A stretch of 64,000 nucleotides of DNA from Siderastrea siderea (lineage: Eukaryota > Cnidaria > Anthozoa > Scleractinia > Rhizangiidae): positions 49,662,230 to 49,726,229 of the forward strand of contig OZ034968.1 in the NCBI GenBank assembly GCA_964030785.1, read 5' to 3'. Each line of letters begins with the position of its first letter. Position 1 is the stretch's first letter. Of the stretch, positions 9,545 to 19,929 are shown piece by piece. The translations under genes and the position numbers were made by a program. Under the pieces are notes generated by a model that did no database searches, was not told the origin of the DNA, and saw nothing but the letters and a program-made list of their open reading frames with translations.

Positions 9545-11150
9545 GTAAGCTAAGTTATAATTATACTGTAAGAGCCTCACCGACTTTTATATCTTTTCCA
9601 TTTATATCATTCTATCATTTTATATCACCGGGTTTTATATCATTTTGTCTCGTAAAGTGGAACTTAAACTACACTAATCGGAGTAGTTTAAATGGGCTAA
9701 CTTCTTTATAAAGGGTTTCTATATTTGTACCGTAGGCGATAAAGCTTGTAGTAGTGAGCGCTTTGTATGTCCCTCGCGCAATTTACAGTGAGTGGCGGTT
9801 TTTCCATTCGCTTGATATATGCCCGACAGTCGGAAACTTTTCTCAGCATTTTGACTCATTCACTCCTCCTGGGATTTCTCTATTTATTTTTTTTCAGAAA
9901 TTTCGAGCGATTTCAAAATTGGTTTTTTGCTCTGGAAAACCAAAACAGTTTTGTAATTGCAAGCTCAAGCACACCGTAGAATACCTGCATGCCTAGTACC
10001 TAATGTTCTAAAGTACTTCATGAATTGTTTAGAAATGAAGTTTCATAAGAGTTCTTTAACATGGGATTTTCTTATAAACACAGTAATTTTCAAACGTATT
10101 TGCCTTCCCCTCAAGATGTCTTACTAAACCGTGATAAGGTTCATACTCCAAGCAGGTGATGAGGGACGGACCATTAACTTTTTTACGGGGGGGGAGGGGT
10201 TCGACAATTTTTCTGGGGAAGGTTTTTTTTTTCATCTGCAAGTTGTGCAAGATTTCTAAGATTTTTCGTCCTTTTTCGGAATTTCTCGCATGGCTTCCCT
10301 TGCACGATTTTTTTCCAGCCATTTTTTGCCTATGCAAGAATTGTTTTTTTAAATTTTTTTTCGCGTGTTATAGTGCCCCCAGCATTGGTGTACATTTGTA
10401 TAGCATCTTCGATGCTTGGTATCATAGCTGAGTTTATTGGGTGGACTCTACTTGTACTCTGTGCAACCACATCTGGAATTCGATCATTGTTTCCTTTTTA
10501 AACGAAAAAAGGGAAGAGTATCATTTGCATTTACTGACCATTGTTGGAGAGGTGCTCTTGAATGGGTTCCTATATTTTTTTAATGAAAAAAGTACTCAGC
10601 AAAAGTTATTTAAGTTATTTGTTTCCTTTTTACTCACACACTTGGTAAATAAAGCATAAAATGGAGAGCGAAATTCCATAGTCGATGGGAGAGAGGGAGG
10701 ACTTAACTTCCAGTGAACGTTATTAAAGTCTGTAGCTTTTTTGAATATGGCTTTGGCCCCTTACAACAGGAAATCACGGGCACGATAACTCTGAATTGTA
10801 CGACGCGAGGTCCAATCACTAATTAATCACATAACAAAAGTCGAGGTTAGGAAGACTTTGAGAACCCCTTTTGTGTAAAAAAAAGTCAAAGGAAAACAGC
10901 AAGAAAGAACTCATCAAATGCATATATGACCGACCCGTGCATGACGTAGGTGTCCAATTACAAGTGTCTAATGTGAACATGGTCTATGACGTGAAGTTGT
11001 TGAAATTGAATACTTGTAGGACAATCACATGATTGCCCGCCAGAAACGTGACAAATAAGTGCATGGAAAACCAATCAAAATTGAGAATTTTGTTATCGAT
11101 AAGATTATTATTATCATTCATTTACTTATTTTTATTTATTTATTTATTTA
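9545..11150. other. Central region of the transposon without recognised genes
   Basis: It presumably contains the remaining exon or exons of the plus-strand gene and spacer. A short poly-G run lies at about 10186-10199. AT-rich sequence predominates and leads to a (TTTA)n microsatellite at about 11120-11160. The open frames at 9754-9996 and 10441-10659 have no features I recognise. Confidence 0.5.
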
Positions 11151-11160
11151 TTTATTTTTT
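11120..11160. repeat. (TTTA)n microsatellite
   Basis: Simple TTTA/TTTAT repetition of about 40 bp, just beyond the 3' end of the transposase gene on the minus strand. Confidence 0.8.
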
Positions 11161-11179
11161 AACTGCGTTTCTCACCTTC

Positions 11180-12550
11180 AATGGGATGCGAATTCGAAAA
11201 TGCCTCCACATTCAGCTACATTCATGGTTACAAAGGATACGCAAAATTAAACAAGGGTATCAAAGAGGTTTATCATCAAGGCATTCTCCATTCTCAAGAG
11301 CACATCTTTGATTCGGTAAACGACTCGTTGATTGACCTCTGGCCACTTGCGTTCTGCAAGCAAATTCTGAACGAGCAAGGTAACGCCCAATAAGCATTGC
11401 AGAAAATCCCAACTTAGCATTTGTAGTGATTCCTACATATTGAACAATTTTCACACTTGCATGTCCTTAGCTTTTCTCAATTTATTTTTAGACGCTGAGA
11501 GCGGGGGGCTTTTGAGAGTGGACTAAAAAGAGGAAATGGGGCAGGGTACGTACTTGCCTAGATTGTGTCTGAACATACGGTTCACATCCCAAGTTTCCTC
11601 TTTCGTTCCTCAAAAGATACTGTACGAAAAGCATCAGACAAGCCTCAGTACCAGGGTCGATTCTAGTTATGTCCCAGATACCTTCGTGAAGAAGCAATCT
11701 TTGCCACCCATCATACATATTTTCTTTAAGTTTTTAAAGTCTCTAACCGCAGTAAAAGCTCTCACTAAACGTGCTTGGAGTGCGCGAACAGAGTTCATGC
11801 AAGTTGTTTCGCTTGAACTACTGCCCCGCGCAGCAGGCTACAAATCTGTATCAAAAAACCTGAAGTGTGCGTATGTAATAACTGCATTCTTCTTAGGCAT
11901 GGAAAACAGCCTGATAATTCTTGAGCTGCCACCGTCGCTTAGTGCATAAAACGTACATCCCTAGTTTCTCATTTTGATCGCAGTGTAGCTTGTTTCCATA
12001 GGAAGGCGCGTAATACGGAACCGGATTTGTTCTACGTGCGGTATCTTCTCTTCGTTTCGCATGATTTACCAGATTCACCGGCCGCAAAGATTTTGACATC
12101 TGTTTTCCGCTTAGTGCTAAGCCTTTGCTACGATCAGAGCCAGTCATCATTTTACGACCATATGTTGGTCCGACCTGGAATTTAATCAAATCTAATTTCA
12201 CTAAAATTATATTAATTAATTTCACGACCACTGAAATGCAGGGAGCTTAGCTCGCTCACGCAATCTTGAATGATGGCGTCCACTTCCCCGTCATTCATTT
12301 TGCTTATGTCATGTTTGGAACAGAATAAGCGCAAGTTTCTTTCCGAGAAGCCTCTTCGTACTAGTGGAAAGTTTTGCTTAAATAAATTGCTGATCTCCGT
12401 GTCTGTTCTGTTTGCCTTTACTTGACTCCTTATAACGTCGACATTGCTTTCAAAATACTCCATGATGTAACAAAGCGCCAAATTCAAATGCAGACTCGAT
12501 AAGTGGCGAAAACAAGGAACAAGCAACGCAAGCATTTCATTTCGCCACAT
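11180..12550 (-). pseudogene. IS3EU-type DDE transposase, multi-exon, degenerate
   Basis: An N-terminal exon (12550 to about 12240) has DTEISNLFKQNFPLVRRGFS, typical of the helical region before the integrase core. After a likely short intron, about 12230-11893 reads VGPTYGRKMMTG and then GNKLHCDQNEKLGMY, with the first catalytic D at 11977-11979. Another exon (to about 11546) has GIWDITRIDPGTEACLML (second D at 11656-11658) and QTQSRQ, ending at a GTACGT donor. The last exon (from about 11365) reads KWPEVNQRVVYRIKDVLL (catalytic E at 11337-11339). An in-frame stop follows near 11250, and the H usual before G in DHG is P. The cut-and-paste reaction is inferred from the family. Confidence 0.8.
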
Positions 12551-12933
12551 TTTTGACAGCTGTCAACCAAGGAGGCCAAATCGAGAAAGCGGGAAAAAGT
12601 CGACATTTTTTGTTTTGACGAGAATCGCGAAAAGCTAAGAAAACTCGAGAAATCTCTCTTTTTGAATTTTTCGCAATAAGTCAATTCAATAACTTGAGAA
12701 TATCGACTTGAGCAATACCTGAGAGAAATCCTGAAAATAGTCTACTTTATCTGAAAAAGAAAATCGGCACTTATTTTAGCTTTTATAAACACGAATGAAA
12801 TCGACAAAAAAGGTGCCGTTTTTTTTCGTTTTGCGTGTAGATCACAAATCAAAAAGTTGATTTTTATGGAGTTTTGCAGTTTCTAGATCAAGGTTTTATT
12901 TAAAAGTAGAATTTCCAAAAGCGTTCACTGATA
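12525..12933 (-). repeat. Right terminal inverted repeat of the IS3EU-type transposon
   Basis: Reverse complement of the left terminus, ending CGTTCACTGATA at 12933, that is TATCAGTGAACG read inward. The start of the transposase gene overlaps or immediately follows the inner edge, so the promoter is probably within this repeat (inference). Confidence 0.85.
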
Positions 12934-13614
12934 GTTACAGCTTGTTTTACAACATACTATGGTCCATGTAATTCAATCCGTCAAAATTGGAATACTATCT
13001 CCAAAGATTCCCATGGCGTTTTAGAATTAATTTCAAATTGGCGTACTAACAACTCGGACTTAACCACTGCAGATCCGCGGCGTGTTATCGCAGATAGCAA
13101 ATTTATGCCTCCTTCATCCGAGCAAAAAATTCTTAATTCAGGTGTTTGTAAAGATAAGTTATCAAAAGTATATCTTCTAACATGGAGTATAACAAAGGAA
13201 ATCAAATTGTGCATGTTTCAGTTTAAAATTATTCATAACGCAGTGTTCACAAAGGACAAGCTTTTCAAAACAAATATTTTACAGGATGACAAATGTTTTC
13301 ACTGCAAAAACAAAGCAGAAACACTTTTTGCATTTGCTTGTCCACTGTCCGCATACAGTGCCTTTCTGGAATGATTTTCGGCAATGGTGGCGCAAAAATA
13401 ACCATATTATACTGAACCTTACACCTACTAAGGTGTCGTATGGTGTGATAGATAGCTCAAGGTTCTGCACGCTACTCAATTTGGCCCTGTTAGTTGCCAA
13501 GTTCTACATATACCGATGCAGACTAGACGATACGCCCCTATACTTCCCTGTTACAAAATTGCGTGAAAAGCAAGGATTGAGAAAGATATTGGCACGAGAA
13601 ATAGCAATCTAAAG
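12934..13614 (+). pseudogene. LINE B ORF2, C-terminal part with zinc-knuckle region
   Basis: This is the continuation of LINE B after the nested transposon. The frame 13105-13374 reads KILNSGVCKDKLSKVYLL and ends in CFHCKNKAETL. A frameshift leads to 13286-13612 with VHCPHTVPFWNDF. CxxC...HxxxHC matches the zf-RVT region found after the RT in Tx1/L1-type ORF2 proteins. The frame ends at 13612, matching the 3' ends in LINEs C and D. Confidence 0.87.
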
Positions 13615-13965
13615 CATTTCAAGATTAAATGGGAACCTCTGATCCGCAGCAAATTTATTGGAGATGTAGATATTTGAGAGACCTTTGACCCGCTTTGCAA
13701 TTATTGTAGTTATTTATTTAGATGTATTTATTTGTCTATCTTTTTATTTAATCGCTTGTGCTTTATGTTTGTTTCTATTTGTAAAGAGGTGCGAAGTATT
13801 ACTGTAATTGCTTTATACGTTTGTTAATTTTTTATCTATTGGTTCTATTTGTAAAGATGTGTATAGTACTCTTGTAATTGCTTATCTATTGTATTGGCAA
13901 TTTCTTTTTGTATTCTTTTATAAATTACTTAAAAAAAATTAAATAAAAAAATTAAATAAAAAATT
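13615..13965 (+). mobile_element. LINE B 3' untranslated region and A-rich tail
   Basis: About 350 bp are shared with LINEs C (26326-26600) and D (56343-56625). They contain GAGACCTTTGACCCGCTT, ATTTATTTAGATGTATTTAT and two TTCTATTTGTAAAGA(T/G)GTG repeats. The region ends in an A-rich stretch with AAATAAA, consistent with poly(A)-type retrotransposition. Confidence 0.8.
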
Positions 13966-14816
13966 CGTGGCTAAAGCAACAAATACACCTGCGGCAGGAC
14001 TGTAAAAGGAATTCTTCCGGGTGATTTCGGTGGTCTCTGGAAAGCGTCGAAAAGGTGTGCTGAGGTTGAGAATGAGTTGGACGTATTGTCTGATCCAAAG
14101 CAAGCCGATGATAGATACTGAAGTCGCTGGCAGAAACTCCTGATCCTTCGAGCTAGCAAACGCAACGACAAGCGCTCTTCATCATGGAAGGCCTTTCTAC
14201 ACATGGACGCCTTCATCGCTAACTAGCAGGCATCACAGAATATCGAACAAGGACAGCATGACAGCTTAAAGTACAACATAGGTGGAGGCTAGCTGTGTAC
14301 AAGAGCGGTTGGATGCGCGTGACCTGTGGTACTTCCTGGATTTTGTCAAGAGTCCACATGGAGGACAAACTGCCCTTTCCAGGGAGGCTATTTGCTGGCA
14401 GATAGAAGTGTCCTGGGAACGACTAATGACATACATCATGACCTTCTGTACTACATCAGTCTGAGAGTCGTGTCAACAGCTTGATTAAATGCAGCCGACA
14501 ATAACAACGCCTCTAATGACCCGGAGAGTCAATAGTCGCCGGCAGAAAGTTGGTCAAGAAATCAAAGCAGTACCTCAAAGAAGTATCTATCAGTACCTCA
14601 ACGAAGTACCTATAAGGACGATGACATCCTGTAGATTTTAGAGGCACTTGCCAAGCAAAATCATAGTCACGGGGTGCGCTAATACATATATTTAAGGTAG
14701 GGGAGGAGTAAAATACATCCCAGCAGAAATGCCAGTAGTCGCACAGAAGAAGAGGAGAATCAACGTAAAGAAATAAAAAAAAACTGAAGGGTAACTATGA
14801 TGGGTAACTATCTTAA
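13966..14816 (+). repeat. X block, unit i (first half)
   Basis: It begins GCAACAAATACACCTGCGGC and recurs after LINE C (26630) and LINE D (56643). An old coding frame is suggested by a translation containing DPKQADD and RASKRDDK, spread over frames and unrecognised. It contains a truncated R1 copy (14085-14225). Near 14580-14620 there is a small repeat of GAAGTACCTAT. Because it starts at the LINE tail in every unit, it is the sequence into which the LINE inserted, or was joined, before amplification. Confidence 0.6.
14085..14225 (+). repeat. R1 repeat, short copy (X block, unit i)
   Basis: It matches the R1 5' half (CTGATCCAAAGC to CATGGAAGGCCTTTCTACA) and then diverges, unlike the full-length R1 copies. 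Confidence 0.65.
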
Positions 14817-15090
14817 TTATTGTTTCTTGTGCTGTAAATGTCCTGGCATAGCTTACATTAATGAGACAGGACTACTGCTTGAGGACCGCTTAAACGTGCC
14901 TCAGCTGGACGTTTTTAAGAAGAAAGTGGCTCCGCTGCTACCAAGGCTTTTGACGAGTCGGGACCATAGACTGTAGGATGTGATGGTTGCAATGATCACA
15001 GTGGGTCCTACCAAGAAGAACTGGAGGAGAAGCGATGAAATGCGTTACGTCTTTAGATACAAACTTTGACGCCGAGGAATCTTAACGAAT
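14817..15090 (+). pseudogene. GIY-YIG endonuclease domain, Penelope-type (unit i, X block)
   Basis: The translation reads CCKCPGIAYINETG, DRLNVPQLDVFKKKVAP, then DHRL and, after a stop, DVMVAMITVG and DEMRYVFRY. This matches the GIY-YIG nuclease domain attached to Penelope-like reverse transcriptases (usual form K.YIGETGRRLGDR...H). The domain nicks DNA to prime reverse transcription. A TAG after DHRL (near 14973) is shared with the copies at about 27644 and 57598, so it predates the duplication. No RT domain was found beside it. Confidence 0.7.
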
Positions 15091-15284
15091 TCCTTCTTTC
15101 TTTGCGACAGTATGCTACACTTACTCCTGCGCGCCCGATTTTAAGATTGTCAAATTTTTCCATTTCTTGTCTATTTTTGGCATACCAAATCAAGAAATTA
15201 TTGAAAACAAATACACCTGTCGCTGGTGGTGTGTGGCAAGGGTTAAAAAAGTCTGCCAAGGTTGAGAATGATTTGGCTGTATAT
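15091..15284 (+). repeat. X block, second half (unit i)
   Basis: It contains a second copy of the X-start motif (ACAAATACACCTGTCGC at about 15209). The open frame 15066-15407 includes NTPVAGGVWQGLKKSAKVEN, which parallels the first X frame, so an internal duplication produced the X block. The function is unknown. Confidence 0.5.
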
Positions 15285-15545
15285 CCTCTGATCCAAAGAA
15301 AGCTGATAATTGATACTGAAACCGCTTGCAGAGCTTGGAAAACGCAACGACAAGCGCTCTTCGTCATGGAAGGCGTTTCTACAAATAAAGTATGTCTAAC
15401 TTGCTAATCGGCCCTGAACCACAGTGGTTTCATCTACCTAGGACAATTCGGAATACCAAACCAATAGACAGCATTATTCCTAACTTTCACGACATTTGCC
15501 AATACCAGTTGCCTTGGGTTACTTCCACAAATGAGGTCAATTTCT
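15285..15545 (+). repeat. R1 repeat, long copy (X block, unit i)
   Basis: Runs from CTGATCCAAAGAAAGCTGAT to CAAATGAGGTCAATTT. It is homologous to the R1 preceding the minisatellite but leads into the P block (TCATGTACCACAACG). Confidence 0.7.
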
Positions 15546-16630
15546 CTTCATGTACCACAACGTTCTTTTAACGAAGGTTCTTTCTTTGGTAGATTATCAG
15601 ATACTTCGTTGTGTCGGGCAGGTTTTTGGGAGTCTTGACCATCATTAACCATCGCAGTTAAGATGAGAACAGAACTCTTTTTGGGTAGGTCTTCCTCAGT
15701 GTGCACGCCACACTGTGCTCCTCTAACGATATCCTCTTGCGTTCTCTTCAGTTCCTCCGGTATACGTTCTCCAGTAGTATCTTGTTGTAGTAGGTGGCGA
15801 TAGTTCTCGATCACTCGGTAAACCCAACCTCGCACTAACACCAACGAACTTCCATTTTTGAGCTTGTTTTTCAATCTTGTTTTGTGCCACTTGGAAAACC
15901 GAGTAGGGCCCACTCCTCACTCATCTCCTTTCTTAAGTGCGTTGATCCTTAAACTTCTTGGGTTATTATCGGCTGGGTTATCACGCATTGCTTTTAAAAG
16001 GCCAAACGTGCTTTTCAAAAATTTGATATTTGTCCACCACTAATATACCTTTCAATGATGAAGGGCAAAAACCGATGTTGCTGGCTCACCCTCTGAGAAA
16101 CTACAATTTGCGACAAGTGCGTGTACGATTCCTGCAAGATTCATCGATTGCGGTCGAGAAAAAGGCTTGCCGGCAGCTAACTCCCGAAAAAAATGGGACA
16201 CAGTCCGAAATGCGGCTGGGTAGAAGGTGCAGGCAAATCTAAGCAGTCTCCAAGTTACAAGAATCAAAAGGCGTGCTAGAAACAATTTGGTAGGGGGTTT
16301 ACCCAACTAAAGCTGGTAAAACTTCCCTGTAAGACACCTCTGTCGCAATTTCCATCCCAACTTAAAGTCCTTCTTTTGAGACTTGTGTCAGTAGTATGTG
16401 ATCATCAGAAGCGCAGTCATCTCAACAGATAAACGCAGCCTCGCGGTTGCAGCGCGACAGGCCAGTGCCAGCCCAGCGGTTGTAATGCGAACGGCAAATT
16501 TGGAGCGCGGAGAAATGTTTAAGGCATTTATGAATTTCCTGCTATGAGAAGATGAGCTGGTATTTGAGCTAGTATTAGAGCGGGCATTGCAGGTTCATGC
16601 TGGGTGGTAGATGGATGTCCCAGAGGGACA
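15546..16630 (+). repeat. P block leading into polB (unit i)
   Basis: It starts TCATGTACCACAACGTTCTT and includes GATTTGTCCACCACTAATAT-like sequence and a degenerate arginine/lysine-rich coding-like region. Homologous sequence lies at 21815-22690, 28206-28960 and 49460-50320. At 21.8 and 49.5 kb it leads into a GIY-YIG domain, here into polymerase B. It may be decayed coding sequence upstream of the Penelope nuclease. The minus-strand open frame 15548-15913 is not conserved in the other copies. Confidence 0.55.
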
Positions 16631-16639
16631 TCAACTAAG

Positions 16640-18660
16640 CGCAGTCCCTAAAGCTTTCTTAGATAGTCTGAACCTCCAAATCCGCCCGAAACTAGAAGGA
16701 AAATATTTGAGCACTACAAGGAGCGTAGGCCCAGCTTACCCTCACAGATGCGCTTTGAAAAGTCCGCCCTGACGGCACTGAGGAGTTAACAGACTCAGTG
16801 TCTCGCCACAATCAGGAGGCAGTTTATCAGGCCATTGAAATCAATGAAATGGTTGATAAAACCTTTCCACGTCCACCTGAACTTCTAAAAAAGTGGACCT
16901 AAAGAGGCTCTGGATGGGTGGTTGAGGGCGTGAAAATGTGTTGGGTTGGTCGTCGTCAAGAGTAAGACGATCACTGCTAAAGGTGGTCTTTAAAGGCCGC
17001 ATTGTTTCAGGCCTAAGATCCTGTGGACAGGACCTACTAAGGTACCTCACAAACGATGGTCTGGATTTTACAGGGACAAACGCCGCAACGCATATAACAC
17101 AGATAAGTAAGGTCGAAAATCAAAACAAGAAGCTCGCCAGTAACGTCTTTAGCTGGGACAAAGGCGTTATCGTTTACAGGCTCAGCAGCGTGAGGCGGTC
17201 CCACGGACCATTCCTTTGATAGTCGAAAAGGCTACACCAGGGTAAAGTACCTCAATCGACTGCTATTTGACCAGTTCACGTACTCAAGGGAAGACCTCCT
17301 AGAGGCCAAAACACCTGAATGCCGAGGAATCGGTCACACTACTGCGAGAGTAGAGATGCCCAAAGAGGGCAAAAAGAAGCTCACCTTCCAAAATTAATGC
17401 AAACAGCTTCCATCCCTAACAACTCCAAGAAGTACATATCCTTCCCCCTTAGCCAGCTAGGCTATAACGACAGCTATCAATCCCTCCTGACATCGCTAGA
17501 CAAGCTTGTAGCTGCAAACAAGCCGGACGACTTTTGCCTAACTGCAGCGTCTCAGCAAGACCCTCAAAAGCACCAACTGTTGTTAGACAAAGGCACCTAC
17601 CCATACGAGTACATGGACGCCTGGGACAGCTCGGAGAGATACACCTAGAAAACTCTCGGCAGCTGCATGAGGCTCCGAACGCCTACCAGCTAGCGCCAGA
17701 GCGCACGGTTGTCCAGATAGAGTGCATGTCTGACTACCAGCACAACCTTCTATGTGCTAAGACGGCGCCGACAAAGAAGAAAAGGTGGTCCCCAACCTCG
17801 GCGACAAGAGACGATACCTGCTGCATTATCGCAACCTCCAGCTGTTTATCTCTCTAGATATCGCTTTAAAATATTCCACCGGCCCTCTGCTTTGAGCAGA
17901 GCCTGTAGATCGAGCCCCACTGAGCTGCGGAAAAAAGCCACCTGGAACTTTCAAAAGGACCTGCTCAAGCGCATGAACATCAGCGTCTTTGGAAAGACCA
18001 TGGAAAACGTCCGCAAGTTGGTGAACGTTAAACTGGTATGCGCCGGCAAACATGTTTGATGACCAGCTGGTGGCCATGCAGGTCCCCAAGAGAAGGCTTA
18101 CGCTCAACAGACTTAAGTACATAGACAATACCGTGTTGCACTGGTCCAAGCACCTCGGGTATGCCTTGTAGTGAAACATGGTAATGCCGCAGTAGGGCGG
18201 TCGCTGCGAGCTGCTGTACACGAATACAGACTCGCTCCTCCTCGATATCGAAACCGAGAAGAGCAGATAGCAGCGTGCCGCCACCTCTATGTCACCTCGA
18301 ATTCTGCTAGGACCACCTGCTCTATGGCACAGAGAATAAAAACGCTCTTCGGAAGATGAAGGATGAGTGGACCGGACGCTCGATCGCTGAATATGGAGGC
18401 CTCCGGCCCAAATTTACTCGATCTTCGAGGCTGCCTTAAAAACATGAAGCCAAAGTCGTGTCATAAAAAGCATATCTGCTACGAAGAGTACAAAGAGGAT
18501 CTGCTCGACAAGTTTTTTCGCACGGAATGGATGTTCTACGTTCAGAGGGTCACCACTTCTACGTGCAACACCTTAACAAGGTGTCACTTTCCCCCTTTGA
18601 CTTAAACCGCTGGAACGCACAAAATGGTGTGGACATTCTAGCTTATGGCGACAACGCTCG
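16640..18660 (+). pseudogene. Polinton-type DNA polymerase B (unit i)
   Basis: A protein-primed family B polymerase that would replicate a Polinton/Maverick element. In order: LQIRPKLEGKY (about 16680) and KKWT...RGSGWVV (16890); LTNDGLDFTGTNAATHI and KLASNVFSWDKGVIV (17050-17175); KYISFPLSQLGYNDSYQ and DKGTYPYEYMDAW (17430-17630); YQLAPERTVVQIECMSDYQ (17685); NISVFGKTMENVRK (17975-18015); LLYTNTDSLLLDIE (18211-18255); KMKDEWTGRSIAEYGGLRPK (18355-18415); and HLNKVSLSPFDLNRW (18575-18615). Motif C, normally DTDS, reads NTDS. About 0.4 kb between KLTFQN and SIPNNSKKY, present in unit ii, is deleted. Many frameshifts; dead. Confidence 0.85.
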
Positions 18661-18769
18661 ATGATTGCAGTAAAGGCACTAACGAGTTGGAAATCGCTTT
18701 TCGGCAGCAGCTGAATGTCAAAAGCACCACATGCACTTCTACCCTGACTAGGCCACTACTCGGCCCATC

Positions 18770-19602
18770 CATCAAATAGTACAGCACCGGCTCCCCGTGC
18801 TTGGGGACCACGCGCCTTCACCTGTAAACCTGTAAAGAACACCCAGGTTCTGTTGCCCTGGGGGATACCCCTTTGAGCTTGCCAGGCTTGTAGAGATAAC
18901 GAACACCAACACCCGAGGGGAACTTTTTCTCCTCGAGGCCAACTGGGCAGCCAGCAACCAGAGAGGAGGGTTTTTGTGCCACTGCTTTTGCCTTGACAGC
19001 AGCTGAAGGCATTTTTCCCGTCAAGGAAGTCATGGCGATACAGTCCAAGGGAGCGGTACCACCCACACAGTGGACCTCTGGCCAGAAGGAGCTGCATCTC
19101 CCTTGCAATGTGGAAGCCAGAAGGCCGCTTGGGGAGTGTGCGGCCAAACCGTTCAACGATTGCCTGGTCTCGGTGCAGATCTGGGGTGCCACGCCGGAAG
19201 GAGACGCAACGCTGCTCACAACACCCATATACCCGCGTCAAGGGTCCACAAGTTAGAATCTTTTGCCACTTTAATGGCCCACGCTTCTAAAACGCTTGGA
19301 AGGCACTGGCAACTTTATCAGACTTCTTTGGTCTGAGAGGATCGGCCAAGTCTACGACCGTCCAGGCGTACTGATACGTTTTAAGGCCCCTCCCGCGACC
19401 AAGTGTGTCCCAAATTTGAAGATGTACAAGCCGATTATTGGGCGATACGTGTCTGATGGCAGCGTGAGGTTGTACTCCTTTGTGTTAACCTCATGCACTG
19501 ATTCGCTTTCCTGGGCCCAAGCTCACCTTTCGCCGCAGGGCTTCGTTGGGCTGTCCATCACCCCCCCCCCCCCTCCCTCCCGCGAGAATGATTTGGGTTT
19601 AT
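18770..19602 (+). repeat. Y block, unit i copy
   Basis: It follows the polB C-terminus, starting near CACGCGCCTTCACCTGTAAA. It shares PPTQWTSGQKE and VYDRPGVLIRF with the copies at 601 and 31590. Open frames include 18993-19256 and 19296-19661 on the plus strand and 18756-19241 on the minus strand. It ends in a C-run (19560-19577) just before R1. The protein is unidentified; its position next to polB suggests a Polinton gene, which is inference. Confidence 0.6.
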
Positions 19603-19929
19603 ATCATCTGATCCAAAGCAATTTGATAATGGATACTAAAATCGATGGAAGAGTTTCCTAATTCTTAGAGCTGGCAAGCTGGATGACAAGCGCTCTTCAT
19701 CATGAAAGGCCTTTCTAGAAATAAAGCTTGTCTAACTTCCCAACAGACTGAGAAACACTGTTTTCATTTAGCCGGCGAGGACAACTCGGAACACCAAACC
19801 AATGGACAGTATTTTCTCTTTCATGACATTTGCGAATACCAGTTTGTTTGGGTTACTTCGACGAATGTGGTCAATTTAAAGAAAATATTGTGTGAAAATG
19901 TTGTAAATCTTCTTCAAAACAGTGTGTTT
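19603..19929 (+). repeat. R1 repeat, full copy (unit i)
   Basis: Runs from TCTGATCCAAAGCAATTTGA to GTGTGTTTTAGCTGCC. It passes directly into the minisatellite. Confidence 0.75.

Larger units (their letters stand above)
8535..12933 (-). mobile_element. IS3EU-type DNA transposon nested in LINE B
   Basis: A 4.4-kb insertion is bounded by a 6-bp duplication (GTTACA) and inverted termini of about 390 bp, starting (T/A)ATCAGTGAACG. It carries an integrase-like DDE transposase on the minus strand and a second gene on the plus strand, converging toward the centre. From family knowledge, IS3EU elements have an integrase-related DDE protein, a 6-bp duplication and termini beginning TAY; the right end here reads TATCAGTG when inverted. 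The transposase has an in-frame stop, so the copy is not autonomous. It inserted after LINE B did. Confidence 0.82.

Noticed and set aside
11536..11949. 137-codon plus-strand frame
   Set aside because: It is antisense to the transposase exons that contain the DDE motifs on the minus strand.
15548..15913. 121-codon minus-strand frame in the P block
   Set aside because: Not maintained in the other three P copies, which carry stops and indels there.
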